A stretch of DNA of 64,000 nucleotides from the NCBI GenBank assembly GCA_031761405.1, contig JASEVX010000113.1, positions 1 to 64,000 on the forward strand, in the 5' to 3' direction. A program made the translations under genes and the position numbers. Below the pieces are notes generated by a model. It did no database searches, was not told the DNA's origin, and saw only the letters and a program-made list of their open reading frames with translations. Shown in pieces: positions 1 through 12,800 of this stretch. This DNA is from Serripes groenlandicus. Lineage: Eukaryota; Mollusca; Bivalvia; Cardiida; Cardiidae. Every line of letters starts with the position of its first letter. The first letter of the stretch is position 1.

Positions 1-298
1 ATTATGAAAGGAAAGTACTTTCTGATAGTATATATTGTTTTATTTGAATAGTTTTATTTTCGTATCTGTACGATTGTGTTATTGATTCTAAATGGCAACG
101 ATATTCGTTAAGTAGTCATCTCAATATAGTTTTTAATATATGCGTGTTTCGGTATTACATTTGTTTTGTATTGACCATATAATTGAAAAGTATATACTGT
201 ATCACCATCATCAACTCTAATGTATGCACTATCGTTATTATCCCCCTCGGCTAACGAAGTTTGCGAGCGGATATAGTAACGGGATTGTCCGTTCGTGT

Positions 299-1640
299 GT
301 CCGTCCGTAACAACCCTTGTGACCACTCTAACACTAAAACATCCTTCGATCGATCTTAATCAAACGTGGTATACAGTTAGTATATGTGCAAGTTTCTAGA
401 AGTCTATTTGTTCAAGGTCATAGGTTAAAAGGTCAAGGTCCAAAATTGGACTTTGACTATTTTTCCGTTCGTTCGTGTGTCCGTCCGTAACAACCTTGTG
501 ACCACTCTACACTAAACATCCTTCGATTGATGTTAACCAAACGTGTTATACAGTTAGTATATGGCAAGGTCTAGAATCCTTTTATTTTGTAAGGTCATAG
601 GTTAAAGGTCAAGGTCAAAATTGGACTTTGACTATTTTTCCGTTCGTTCGTGTGTCCGTCCGTAACAACCTTGTGACTACTCTAACACTGAACATTCTTC
701 GACCGGTCTTAACCTATCTTGGTAAACAGTTAGTATAAGGCAAGGTCTAGAAGCATATTTATTTTCAAGGTCATAGGTTAAAGGTCAAGGTTAAAATTGG
801 ACTTTGACTATTTTCTCATACCAACAACCTTGTGACCACTCTACACTGAACATCCTTCAACCTATCTTAACTAAACTCGGTATACAGCTAGTATATGGCA
901 AAGTGTAGAAGCCTATTTTTGTTAAGGTCATAGGTTAAAGGTCAAGGTCAAAATTGGACTGACTATTTTCCCATATTAACAACCTTGTGACCACTCTACA
1001 CTGAACATCCTTTGACCGATCCTAACCAAACCTGGTATGCATTTAGTATATGGCAAGGTCTAGAAGCCTATTCATTTTCAAGGTTAAAGGTCAAGGTCGA
1101 AATTGGACTTTGACTATTTTCCCATATCAACAACCTTGTGACCACTCTACACTGAACATTCTTCGACTGATCCTAACCAGACTTAGTATACAGTTAGTAT
1201 ATGGCAAGGTCTAGAAGCCTATTTATTTCTAAGGTTAAAGGTCAAGGTTAAAATTGGACTGACAAATTTTCCATATCAACAACCTTGTGATCACTCTACA
1301 CTGAACATCCTTCGACCTATCTTAACCAAACTCGGTATACAGTTAGTATATGGCAAAGTGTAGAAGCCTATTTCTTTTTAAGGTCATAGGTTAAAGGTCG
1401 AGGTCAAAATTGGACTGACTATTTTCCCATATCAACAACCTTGTGACCACTCTACACTGAACATCCTTTGACCGATCTTAACCGAACCTGGTATGCAGTT
1501 AGTATATGGCAAGGTCTAGAAGCCTATTTATTTCCAAGGTTAAAGGTCAAGGTCAAAATTGGACTTTGACTTTTCCCATATCAACAACCTTGTCACCACT
1601 CTACACTGATCATCTCTTGGCAGATCATAACCAAACTTGC
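299..1640. repeat. Satellite-like tandem repeat, ~150-180-bp unit, ~9 copies
   Basis: Each unit carries 'aacaaccttgtgaccactct', 'acactgaacatccttcgac', 'gtatacagttagtatatggc' and 'ataggttaaaggtcaaggtc'. Copies start near 309, 490, 665, 825, 988, 1133, 1289, 1435 and 1585. The first three contain an extra 'cgttcgttcgtgtgtccgtc' block. Frames inside are not genes. Confidence 0.95.
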
Positions 1641-2470
1641 CATACATTAAAGTATATGTCATGTTATAATTATAATAATAGTTTACTGAGGGGATGCATC
1701 CGCTTTGCGGTGCCCTCTTCAAGAGATGAGATTGTAAAAGGTGATATATTTGGGGTAAGCTTTCAAAGAGTAGGTCATGGGTTGATACTACTAGGTTTAT
1801 GTTAGGAGTATCGCAGTTTCAAGTGTTTTGTTATTGCGCCATATTTTTGAGACATGTGACTTTTATATTAAGATTGTGGTTAATGCCTTTTCCTTGAGCC
1901 GGCTCGTTTTCTTTGTCTTACTGATATTTCGCATGAAGCTTTCCATAAATGTGAACCATATGTTCATATTTGTTTATTCTCATGCAAGATATGTAGCAGG
2001 AAACACGTAATGTATGGCTAATAAAATATACTACAATAGCAAAGATGACACAAAGAAAATATGTTTTTATAAGAACACGTAAACATATTCCCATTACTGC
2101 ACTACATACGAACTTTTCTTTGTCAGAAACAGAAACATAAAGATACGGGCCTATACCAAACCTTCATTACTGTCAACTGTCAACTGTCAACTGTCTCTTT
2201 CTCACTTACTTTCTCAACCGAGCACAAGGTGCGGCATGAGAGATATTGATCACTTGCTGTCTATCGTTCGTCGTCGTCGTCTGTCCTTTTCATATGTTCA
2301 TACTTCTCCTTATCCAATGGTCCACTTTCAAAATAATTTCAAAAAATGAAGTGCTCCTTTTTCAAAGATGTTCAAAGATTTTTTTTTCCAATCTAAAACT
2401 TAAGTAATAAGGCATCAAAAAAAGGAAAAATGCCAAAATCGTATTGAACTAAAATATCACCAGCCCGGTT
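1641..2470. other. No gene recognised
   Basis: Only short simple repeats are visible: three copies of 'caactgt' near 2178 and 'cgtcgtcgtcgt' near 2269. The small frames at 1506-1805 and 1828-2010 have no recognisable content. Confidence 0.4.
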
Positions 2471-2790
2471 TGTAAATAATTGTGCACAAATGTTCTTCAG
2501 ATGACCATCTACTAGGAGGGTTCAAATCATTCCGATTCGTTGACAAGCGTGGCCACCAAGGGTCGAGGCTTGTTTTCTTATATGTATGTATAATGAAAAC
2601 TTAAAAAGCCTTCTTAACCAAATTTAAGGTAAAGGCCGGATTACAAAATTGTTTGGCTTAAAGGTCCCTGTTTGATCATCTATCAATAACGTTCAAATTA
2701 GTCTTATCTTTTGATAAACATGGCAAACAGGGGGTGGGGCTCGTATTGTCTATAGGTATAGAGTAAAAACTGAAGTTGTATTAAATCAGG
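2471..2790. repeat. Dispersed repeat, two related units
   Basis: Two degenerate units: 'gttgacaagcgtggccacca' with 'tatgtataatgaaaactt', and 'ataaacatggcaaacagggg' with 'gtatagagtaaaaactg'. They resemble a repeat I recall from bivalve genomes. Identity is low. Confidence 0.5.
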
Positions 2791-4128
2791 TGAGCGAGTT
2801 AGCACCACCATACCACTCTTGGTTTATCCCGTAACTCAGTATATGCTTGCTGTAGAGTCTTACAATTGTATGTACGGGTCAATCAAGAATATTCATGAGA
2901 GTGAGCTACCTTTTAAATATTTGACCAATCATGAGGATTTCATTAGAAGTGAGTGGATTATTATCGTGCATTATCGCTTGGATCCTACAAAAAACGTAAC
3001 GCTACCATATTACATGCAGTTTACTAATAAGTTATCCGGGCTGTACTCTGGCTTTTACTAAAACATTTTGAAATATTCGAAAAATTAATTATTTTCGAAA
3101 ACATTACTACCTCAAGTGTTATTCCTCTTTTTAAAAAATCCAAATGCAGTGTTTTGACTAGTTTTAAATGTACAGACATCGACCTATAGTCTTGATCTAT
3201 TATTTATGGGATTTCTTTTTTTCTTTTTATTGTTTATTTCATCTTCGTTAATAGTTATGCCTTTTTACGTGAGACAAGTTCTTTTCATCGACTCTCACGT
3301 GGTTACATTGTTTTTCTAATTTCAATAAAATATTTTTTCAATTTGCGTTGTATTTTGTGCTTGTTGATATTTTCCTAGTGCTGAACTTAGCAAATGTTTT
3401 TAAACAGTTCGAACGACTATACAAGTATTATTACAGTGTGTAGCGAATCTACATAGCTACTTATTAACACGTCATATACTCGTATAACGTCACGAAATAT
3501 ATACATAGTTACATGTATTACTATAATCAAAGTACTGAAAGGGCTGACAGCAAGGGGCTAACTGCCGATTACATTTGGACATGGATTTACCGATTCCAGA
3601 AGTCTAACAAGAACACTCAACAATTGCACTTTGTTATGTCTATATATTGAATGATATAGGAGATAAACTGAAAAAACTGTATAGACAGAAGTGAGTATAA
3701 CGGTTTACTAACATTTGACACAAATTACTTCCCTTAATTATGCGCATATACTAATTGGGAAGTTCCCGTTTAGGACACATTATGGTATTAAATGGAATTT
3801 AGCCGTTATTAGTTCATGCAATTAAAAAATATACATCTCATATCAAAATCAAATGAAGGTCTCTGCCTAACAATGAGAAATATATTGAAAGTCCAATTTT
3901 AATATCCTCTTAGCAGAAATAAATTCCTTTGTAATCTACATTTTGCGGCGTGACATAACTTAAATATTGTTTAAAGCGACGTAAACTATCATACTAGCAA
4001 ACTAATCATTTTCTTATAGGGTTTCACCAAGCATATGTGAACAATTAAATGCAATTCTTTTGAGTTTATTTCAAATCCCAACATTTTGAAAAAGTTGGTT
4101 ACAGAGATGTCAGAGGACGTTTGCCACA
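2791..4128. other. No gene recognised
   Basis: An 80-codon plus-strand frame (2819-3061) exists but shows no motif, no splice context and no neighbour that supports it. The rest is AT-rich non-coding DNA. Confidence 0.4.
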
Positions 4129-4380
4129 CTAATATGAGGAATATTTGAGATAAATTATAATATAGAGGACACTGCGGAAAATATAAAATTTAAAGCGGAC
4201 AATATAGAACATAGATGAAACTGTAGACAACTCAGAACATAGAGGTAACTGCGGAAATATGTAATGTAACGGAATCTGCGACAATAAATAACATAGATGA
4301 AACTGCGGAAAATATAGAACTAAGAGGAAACTGCGTACATTATAGAACATGAAGAAACTGCGGACAATAAGTGTAAGTGG
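4129..4380. repeat. Minisatellite, ~33-bp unit
   Basis: About seven degenerate units of the type 'gaaactgcggaaaatata' plus 'gaacatagag'. Minus-strand frames over it are artefacts of the period. Confidence 0.8.
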
Positions 4381-5754
4381 ATAAAATAGAACAAGTTAAA
4401 ATGTAGAATGGATTATTTTTCATTTGCAATTACGTTAAAGCAGCCACTCAGACATTAATTGCAAATCTGTTAATTGGCCAAATCAAATGTATTTCTATCA
4501 TAACATTGAAAAGGAGAACTTTATGAATAAGATAAAAAAAACTTAACAATTTCAGTATCAAACTGTCAAATATTCTTGAATCCATCAGTTAAAAAATGGA
4601 AGATTATCATTAACATAAATAGTAAGGCACAACCAAATGTGTCTTCAATTGGAATACTAAATACGATTTAAATAATGCTTCTTACCAACCATCCCTTAAT
4701 GTGTAAAATATCATGAAAATAAATGTCTTCCATCTTTGAATATGATGTATTGAAAATATATGATAGGTCCTCTAGTTTTGTCTATATTCCTTATTACACG
4801 TCATTGTCTATTTATGTGACGTCATGATTTGCGTAAATCTAAAATGGATCACGTTCAGCATTGTTTGTAATCGAACTGTAGTAATATTAGTTTAGACATT
4901 CGGTCTAAATCAAAGGTCACAGTAAGCTCGAATGATTTGTTAAAGAGCTTTTACCCTTCATTACTTGTGATTAAGGATCTGGTAATGTGTCTTATGAGAA
5001 GGTTAAAAGTGGTAAACTACAATTCCGACTGTGGCGTACAGCCTGTTGAAAATGCAAACACGCAGGGCAGCCGAAGACAGCAACAAGTTAAGTAAATTAA
5101 AGATAACAGACAGTTTTCAAAATGATGCCTGATACACACTGCGTGATCTTGTACCCATTGATCGTGTTTAGCTATCAACGGTTCATTTAATTTTAAGTAA
5201 GATGTTAAGTATAACAATTTATCTGCTAGCTGGTTGTGCCATAAATTGACTGACAACCAGAAAAATGTACGTGTTGCTCCTGCCAAAATAATATTGTTTC
5301 CAAAATATAACAAAAAGCTTTTAGAAAATGTCATCACGTGTGATTAAACGTAGTTACGCTTGTATGTACCAGGTGAGGACAATTCTGTGACATAATATAG
5401 GCCACCTTACATGCAAAACAGCCATTAATTGCAATACGAAATATAAATGCACACAATTTTACATGACATATTCTTCTCAACGAATGCATAGCGGTATATT
5501 TACAAGCAGTACTGGCCGAAAGTGTAACTACAAAGAACTACCGTGATATTGCACCTAACAAATGAAGAGACACTACGAGAAGCGAAACTCAGTCACAGGA
5601 TTCATATATATTTTCCGACCGTGGCATAAACATGCTACAGCGCAAATCGTTTCGGTCCATATTTCATACATGTATCTAGTCTACTAGTATGCACTAAACA
5701 ATTCAAAATCAACCAAAATGATTTGATTTCAGTACTCTGATTCGTAGCGATAAA
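4381..5754. other. No gene recognised
   Basis: AT-rich DNA. The minus-strand frame at 5017-5337 (106 codons) includes YFGNNI, also seen in a frame at 44.5-44.8 kb, but this is too little to call a family. Confidence 0.4.
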
Positions 5755-6400
5755 ATGGTTGACCATGTCAAACACAAACCTGCGATAAACATGTTCATTT
5801 ATATAGAATCGACACGTAACGATATACTTTACCAATGTTCATCATACTGCCGGTATCGAAGTATAACATGTTAGGCGATTTAATAATCTGTTTAGAAACG
5901 AGTATCATCACACAATATTTACGACCAGCATATTGTCTGTTCAATTCACACATTCCTATTATATGATAAGTGCTATGGCTCAATTCGAAATGGTATAATG
6001 GCTATTTAACTCGAAGTTGAACGATATAATCGAAATTCACTGGTCACATTCGCTGTGTAAAATTTCAATATTTACCGAATATGAACAGATACGCCTATTA
6101 GCTTCGATGTGCTCCAATTCGTGGAAATTCTAAAACATAATTGTCTTTCAAACTTTTGATAATCGCTACAAATTCAAAAAATACATCCATTGGGTAATAG
6201 AACAATTAAAGTTCCAGATCCGTGTGGTGTGCAGCTTTATCCGGATTTTATTTGTGTAAAACACATTGAAGTCGTGCTACAGGAACATAGCAGCCTAAGT
6301 CTATATGAGGCAACCGTAGGTAGATATACCTGTATACCTTTACTGTCTAATCAATTTGCGAAATGTTTGGCTTAAAATTATTGCAAGGTTTAAATAATAT
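5755..6400. repeat. Duplicated block, copy 1 (uninterrupted)
   Basis: Sequence such as 'gaagtataacatgttaggcg', 'ttacgaccagcatattgtc' and 'gtgctatggctcaattcga' recurs in copy 2. The right part (6136-6400) ends with 'tacctttactgtctaatcaa', which is the uninterrupted form of the site occupied by the foldback element in copy 2. Confidence 0.88.
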
Positions 6401-6429
6401 CTAGAATAATCAAGTAAACAATTACTGGT

Positions 6430-7465
6430 TTGCAGCAAAAGTAAACGGCATAGAAAAGAACGGCTTATTTAACCCCGCGAGGTAACACTATATATCACCC
6501 TCTCTGTCAAATGGTGCGAAAGTCAAATGTCAAAAACCTGCGTTAAACACTCTCATTTATATAGCATAGACACCGAATGATACACGTTACCAATGGTCCC
6601 TATTCGGTCGGTATAGAAGTATAACATGTTAGTCGATTTAATAATCCGTTTTGAAATGAGTATCGTTACAATATATTTACGACCAGCATAGTGTCAATTC
6701 AACGCACACATTCCTATAATATGATAAGTGCTATGGCTCAATTCTAAAATGTATAATGGGCAATTAACTGGAAGTTGAACACTAGATCATGGATGTTCGC
6801 TGGTCTCATTCGCTGAGTTAATACTCAAGTATTGACCGATTTGAAAAGATACGCCTACTTTGCTTCGACGTGCGCCAATGCGTGGAAAGTTCAATAAACC
6901 TTTCATGTACTATTAGCGTATCAAGTTTCTGTTTGGTACATGTATTTAATTGTAACAAATTGACAAATATCAGTTAGATTGAACAAAAGAAACTTCAAAC
7001 AAATGCAACATACTAAATTGTTTAGGAAAACACTTAAAATCAAAATTAAATAACTAATAAATTCATGTAGATGTTATGCTGTGAATTTGAAAGACAACTC
7101 TAAACTCTAAAAGTATCGTATTAAAGGTTTTATTTACTGGTTATTATATTGTTAAAACACACATCACGTCTATTTAAAACACACATCATGTCTATCTAAA
7201 ACACACATCAATTATTTTTAAAACACATATCACGTCTATTTAATCTAGAACACACATCACGTATATCTAAAACACAATTGTCTTTCAAACTTTTGACAAT
7301 CGCTTCAAATTCAAAAAATCATCCATTGGGTAATAGAAAATTAAAAGTTCCAGATCCATGTAATGTGCACATTTATCCGGATTTTGTTTTTGTAAAAGCA
7401 TTGTAGTCAAGCTACAGCAACATAGCAGCCTAAGTCTTTATGAGGCAACCCTAGGTATATACTTA
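6430..7465. repeat. Duplicated block, copy 2 (expanded and interrupted)
   Basis: 6546-6895 matches 5785-6125 and 7273-7465 matches 6136-6335. Between them about 370 bp are extra, including six units of roughly 'aaaacacacatcacgtctat' (7155-7275), apparently grown from the single 'taaaacataattgtc' junction of copy 1. The block resumes after the inserted element at about 8503-8560. Confidence 0.85.
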
Positions 7466-7471
7466 CCTTTA

Positions 7472-8363
7472 TTGCATACTTTCATATTGTCAACTATTTA
7501 GTTTACACTGTGGATCTTTTTTTATATCTAGAGTTGAAAAATCTGCTTCGAAAATCGAAACAAACTGATCGTTTACATATGTAGTCATTTTGTTGAAAAT
7601 GCCGTTTTGAAAAGTTGAATTATAACGGTGACGTAATTTTTTTTGATGACGTCATGCACGTGCAAAACCAACATTTTAGACGCGCGTTTTAGACTGTTTT
7701 CATGTCAAAAACGTACTGTTAGCATGAGACAGTAAGAAATTGTCCATGATCAATATATGAGAATTTAACATTACAAAGTCCCGTGAGGTTTAACAATGAT
7801 ATTTAGGTCAGCTATGTTTGTTTACATAACAATATTAGTCCCTAGCATGTTAATTATGCAGAATTTTCGCACGTCCTTATCTACGGTCATGATCACTCCT
7901 TGACAGCGGTCATGATCGAAAAATCATGACCACTTTCTTCAATGCAAAGTGAACGGAACAATATGAAAGTATGCAATAATTTTTCGATCATAACCGTTGT
8001 CAAGAAGTGATCATGACCGTAGATAAGGGTGTGCAAAAATTCCGCATAATTTACATGCTAGGGACCACTTTTTTATGTGACATTGTAATGTTAAATTCTC
8101 ATATACTCATCATGGGCACTTTCTTACTGTCTAGTTCTAACAATACTGTTACATGGCACGCGCGTCTACACTGTTGGTCATGCACGTGCATTACGTCATT
8201 TAAAAACAATAACGTCACCGTTATAATTCAACTTTACAAACGGCATTTGCAACAAAATGACTTCTAACGTAAACAAACAGTTTATTTCGATTTCGGAAAC
8301 AGATTTATAGATAAAGAAGTCGAACGTGTAAACCAAATAGTTTACAATATGAAGGTATGCAAT
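7472..8363. mobile_element. Foldback element with ~400-bp arms
   Basis: The left arm begins 'ttgcatactttcatattgt' and the right arm ends with its complement 'acaatatgaaggtatgcaa'. Arms run 7472-7925 and 7978-8363 around a loop of about 50 bp. The loop itself contains 'acaatatgaaagtatgcaa', a third copy of the terminal motif. Comparison with copy 1 of the host block shows it is an insertion. No transposase frame is seen. Confidence 0.88.
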
Positions 8364-8366
8364 AAA

Positions 8367-8500
8367 AAGGTTGTTGGCCCTGTACTGTGAAATCATCCTT
8401 GGACGTCATTCTTTGGCGAACGTAGCCTCGCAAACTCGGAAACGTCAATCTAAGAATTCGGTCCAAAGATGATTTCACAGTACAGGGTTGATAACCTATA
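8367..8500. mobile_element. Hairpin MITE, CCCTGTACTGTG ends
   Basis: Near-perfect terminal inverted repeats: 'ccctgtactgtgaaatcatc' at 8380 and 'gatgatttcacagtacaggg' ending at 8488, extended outward by 'aggttgttgg' and 'ttgataacct'. About 130 bp in all, directly beside the foldback element. Confidence 0.88.
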
Positions 8501-8879
8501 GTATACCTTTACTGTCCAATCAATATGCAAAATGTTTGGCTTACAATGATTGAAAATCTTGTTTGTTTTAGAATAAAAATGCCTTAAATTTAATAAAATT
8601 TATAATAAACTTATATGAATATTAAACATTTTTCCATATCTGGGCGAAACAACCGCCACAGAGATCAAAATGAAAAAGAAATTAACATACATAGATAGTA
8701 AACATATAAAATAATGTACAAAACAAAATTAGGAGTTGGAAAGGGAGGTTGGAGGTTAAAAACCATAATTCCTTCTCGTAAATGTTTGAAGCAAAGAAAA
8801 TTTGCAAGCGGGGATAGAGGCAGATAATTGGTTGATCTGATTCACCTGATACAGTATCTATTAATATCAAAATCACGTG

Positions 8880-9060
8880 ACAGCGATAGAGCCAGTGACT
8901 GGCTGATACCAGTCACTTTACCTACGAGACACGCCCCAGAGCGTAACCAAATCACGTGACAGGGATAGAGCTAGTGATTGGCTAAAACCAGTCACATTAC
9001 ACAGACACCCTGCAGGCTCTATCACGTGACAAATACATGCCCCAGAGCAACTGAATCAAC
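8880..9060. repeat. Short direct repeats with CACGTGA
   Basis: Two units of 'atcacgtgacag', 'gatagag', 'agtga' and 'ggct' about 75 bp apart, then an inverted 'ctctatcacgtgac' and a direct pair 'aaccccgcttagtg'. CACGTG is an E-box sequence, but repeat origin explains it more simply than regulation. Confidence 0.65.
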
Positions 9061-9745
9061 CCCGCTTAGTGAACCCCGCTTAGTGTTAACCACTAAAGAT
9101 TAAGGCGTGTCAATAATAACATAAATACTTTTATGTAGACATAAAGTCCATAAATGTATGCTATTAAAGCTTTTAGGCTCATTCATTCAAAGGTGCGTTT
9201 ACGCTTTATCTTCCTATGTTAACATATATATTATGCTCAGAATATAATGTAGATTTAAATGATTTAAAAAAAATATACAAGTAAAAAACAGCTGCTTCAG
9301 CAGCAAGAGTACACGACAAAGAAAACAACATCTTATTTAGACCAGAAAGGTCACAATATATAACACCCTATATGTCAAAATATATTTGATTTGTATTATG
9401 GTATTAACCAAACAAATGTCAATCGGAATACCTCGGTGACGAATTCATCACCACTGAATGATGACGGTACTACCCGAGGATGTATACAAAAGTCACAGGT
9501 TTGAAGAAATCTGTGGGACCAAAAGGTCACCTGCTAAACCATGGTATATATTTAAAGCCAACTTTTTAAAAATTCACTGCGTTAACTAGACTAGATCATA
9601 ATCAGACTGAACATATGTTTGTTACGAAGGCTGCAGTATCTATGTAGAAAAAATCTTAATTTTAGATATGTGTAAAGGCGTCTAGATGTAGTATAAATTC
9701 GTTGTTGCAAATGCAATAAATCAAAGATTAGAAACATTTTAAAAG
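9061..9745 (-). other. 3' flank of the RPTP gene
   Basis: It contains the 3' UTR start but no convincing polyadenylation signal. The part at about 9.30-9.37 kb resembles 6.43-6.51 kb, so it is a fragment of the duplicated repeat there. No other gene was recognised. Confidence 0.4.
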
Positions 9746-9853
9746 TTACATATTCTGATAGATATTACAATCGTCATCAGATAATTCCACCACGGGCTTT
9801 TCTTCATTCTCGACAATCTGTAGAATGACATCATGAATGTACCTGTACTGTTC
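9746..9853 (-). CDS. RPTP last exon: end of D2 and stop
   Basis: A 108-bp terminal exon, phase 0, acceptor GTTTCAG. It reads [20 protein letters not shown], then [15 protein letters not shown] and [14 protein letters not shown] is the closing helix of a PTP domain, parallel to [10 protein letters not shown] at the end of D1. The acidic tail follows. I saw no clear AATAAA in the next ~700 bp. Confidence 0.93.
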   Translation of the reverse strand, partial: EQYRYIHDVILQIVENEEKPVVELSDDDCNIYQNM

Positions 9854-12800
9854 CTGAAACATACATGTATAGAAAGTTAATGACACAAGGTATGATGTAT
9901 CGTATTAAATGTACATCTTCTGAGTACTTAAAACATACATGTATAGCGAGTTAATGACCTTAAGTACAATACTTGATATATAACAAGGTTATGACTAAAA
10001 GTACGATGTATCGTATTAAATGTACATATTCGGAGTACTTGAAACATACATGTATAGCAAGTTAATGACCCAAAGTATGATGTATCGTATTTAATGTACT
10101 TAATCTTCTGAGTACTTCAAACATATAACAAGGTTATGACTCAAAATACGATGTATCGTATTACATGTACATCTTCTGAGTACTAGAAACATACATGTAT
10201 AGCAAGTTAATGATCCAAAGTACGATGTATCGTATTACATGTACATCTTCTGAGTACTTGAAACATATAACATGGTTATGACTCAAAGTACGATGTATCG
10301 TATTAAATGTACATATTCTGAGTACTTGAAACATATAACAAGTTAATGACCTAAAGTACTATGGTTCGTATTAAATGTACATCTTTTGAGTACTAGAAAC
10401 ATATAACAAGGTTATGACTCAAAGAACGATGTATCGTATTAAATGTACATTTTCTGAGTACTTGAAACATACATGTATAGCAAGTTAATGACCCAAAGTA
10501 CGATGTATCGTATTACATGTATATCTTCTGAGTACTTGAAACATATAACAAGGTTATGACTCAAAGTACGATGTATCGTATTAAATGTACATTTTCTGAG
10601 TACTTGAAACATACATGTATAGCAAGTTAATGACCCAAAGTACGATGTATCGTATTACATGTATATCTTCTGAGTACTTGAAACATATAACAAGGTTATG
10701 ACTCAAAGTACGGTGTATCGTATTACATGTACATCTTCTGAGTACTTGAAACATATAACAAGGTTATGACTCAAAGTACGATGTATCGTATTAAATGTAC
10801 ATTTTCTGAGTACTTGAAACATATAACAAGGTTATGACTCAAAGTACGATGTACCGTATTACATGTACATCTTCTATGTACTTAAAACATGTGCATCACT
10901 ATGTACTGATCAGATAACATATCTGACCTAGACTAAATAGTCAATTTCCCATTGATTTGATTCTTCAGCCGGATAGCAATGACTCGTCGTAGACGTGTCG
11001 GCTGCTGATACACACATTTGATATATACATGCTTAATAAAACGAAGTTGTATTACTAACGTTTCCTTAAAGTAGTACTGTTACGAGTCTACCAGTAGATA
11101 CTACTACTTATAAAGTATTCATCTGAAGACTTCTTTGAAATCACCAACAATGATAGATTTAAGTATATTAGACTTTAAATAATATCAACGTTAATATCTC
11201 AATATGAGCCGTCCCGCGAGAAACCAACATCACGGTCTCTTTGTAATTCATAGACCCAGATCAGCCTTAGCATGCCGCACAAGCTAACCTGGACTGACAC
11301 TTTTCGCCTCCTGTGGATTTTCTGTTTCATGAGACATTACTATATGCCCCTGAGACGGTATGTGTCGACCCGGATCAGCCTGCGCGGACTGCGCAGGCTC
11401 ATTTGGGTCGATACATCACGCAGAGGCCATAATGTTGGTTTTCTTGCGGGACGGCTCATATAAGGAATCCGGGTTCGATCACTGGCCGCGGCGATCATGG
11501 TAGGGTTCGATTATGATAGGGATATTTCCTAACCGCATACGGCTTAGTCATTCAGGGAACACGGACAGATGAACTAATATATCTATAGGTGCTACCTATT
11601 TACGAAAAAACGCAAGATAATTATAAACAAAAATTAAAGAACATACTTTGGCCATACAAAAAGGATTTACAAGTAATTGACTAGACAATAATAATGTTAA
11701 TGTCATGTTTCTTGCATTATCAAAACATATTTGGAATTCGTATTGCTGTCGTCTATTATTACGAACAGAAAATAATAAAGTAAAAACTTTCAGAAAATCA
11801 AGGAATACATTTATAATGAACGAGGTTAAAACATGAGGGCCAAGATGATCCTTAATCGATCACCTGCATTATGGTAAAGAAGCAAATAGATCAGCCCTTT
11901 TCTGATGCCATCTGGCGACTATCTTTTTCAACCAGTCAATATGACTGGAACAAATTATGTAAGGGGTCACATTTCTGCTAAACCCTTTCCCTATTAGAGA
12001 CAGTTTCTGAGGCCTATGCAACAGACAATTTAGGAAAAGATTGTCACCAAAAGAACAATTGCTCCTTATGAGAAAGTTATCCTTTTGCCACAATGTTTGA
12101 TAAATAATTATACTTTGAATGAGTGTGGCAATAGCTCATGTATAGGAATTTGGGGTCTTTCATGTTGATACCACTTTTTTTGCGGGAAACGACGTCGCTC
12201 CATTGACGTTACGCCAAGATGAAGTGTAACGGAAATGACGTCACGTCCTTCTTTGGCAACGATACAGTCAAAATTTAGGTTCGGGCGTAGAAGGCTAATG
12301 CTGTCGGTTTTTTGACGAACGGGAAAACATATTTATGTTATTATGTTTTAACTTTTCGTACAAATGTTTATTCCCACATAACACAGCATTTTAATGATCT
12401 TAAATATCTATTTAAAAAAAAAATGATTAAAAAGACGATAATAAATTTCAATCCGTGTTTTTCTTCTCATTTTATACATACCCAAAATACCGATTTAAAA
12501 AAATGATTAAAAAGACGACAATAATTTTCAATCCGTGTTTTTCCGCTCATTTTATACATACCCAAAATACCGATTTTAAAAAAAATGATTAAAAAGACGA
12601 CAATAATTTTCAATCCGTGTTTTTCTGCTGATTTTATACATACCCAAAATACCGATTTAAAAAAATGATTAAAAAGACGACAATAATTTTCAATCTGTGT
12701 TTTACGTCTGCCTTTTATACATACCCAAAATACCGATTTTAAAAAAAATGATTAAAAAGCCGACAATAATTTTCAATCTGTGTTTTACGTTTGCTTTTTA

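Noticed and set aside
7130..7275. A CRISPR-like look from regularly spaced 'aaaacacacatcacgtctat' units
   Set aside because: There are no unique spacers and no cas genes, and the genome is eukaryotic. It is a short minisatellite in a duplicated block.
8880..9060. A cluster of CACGTG E-boxes as an enhancer
   Set aside because: The motifs lie in short direct repeats, which explains the clustering without function, and no promoter is nearby.
11461..11520. A second tRNA-derived SINE, from 'gggttcgatcactgg'
   Set aside because: A B-box-like string is present but no A box at the right distance and no recognisable SINE tail.
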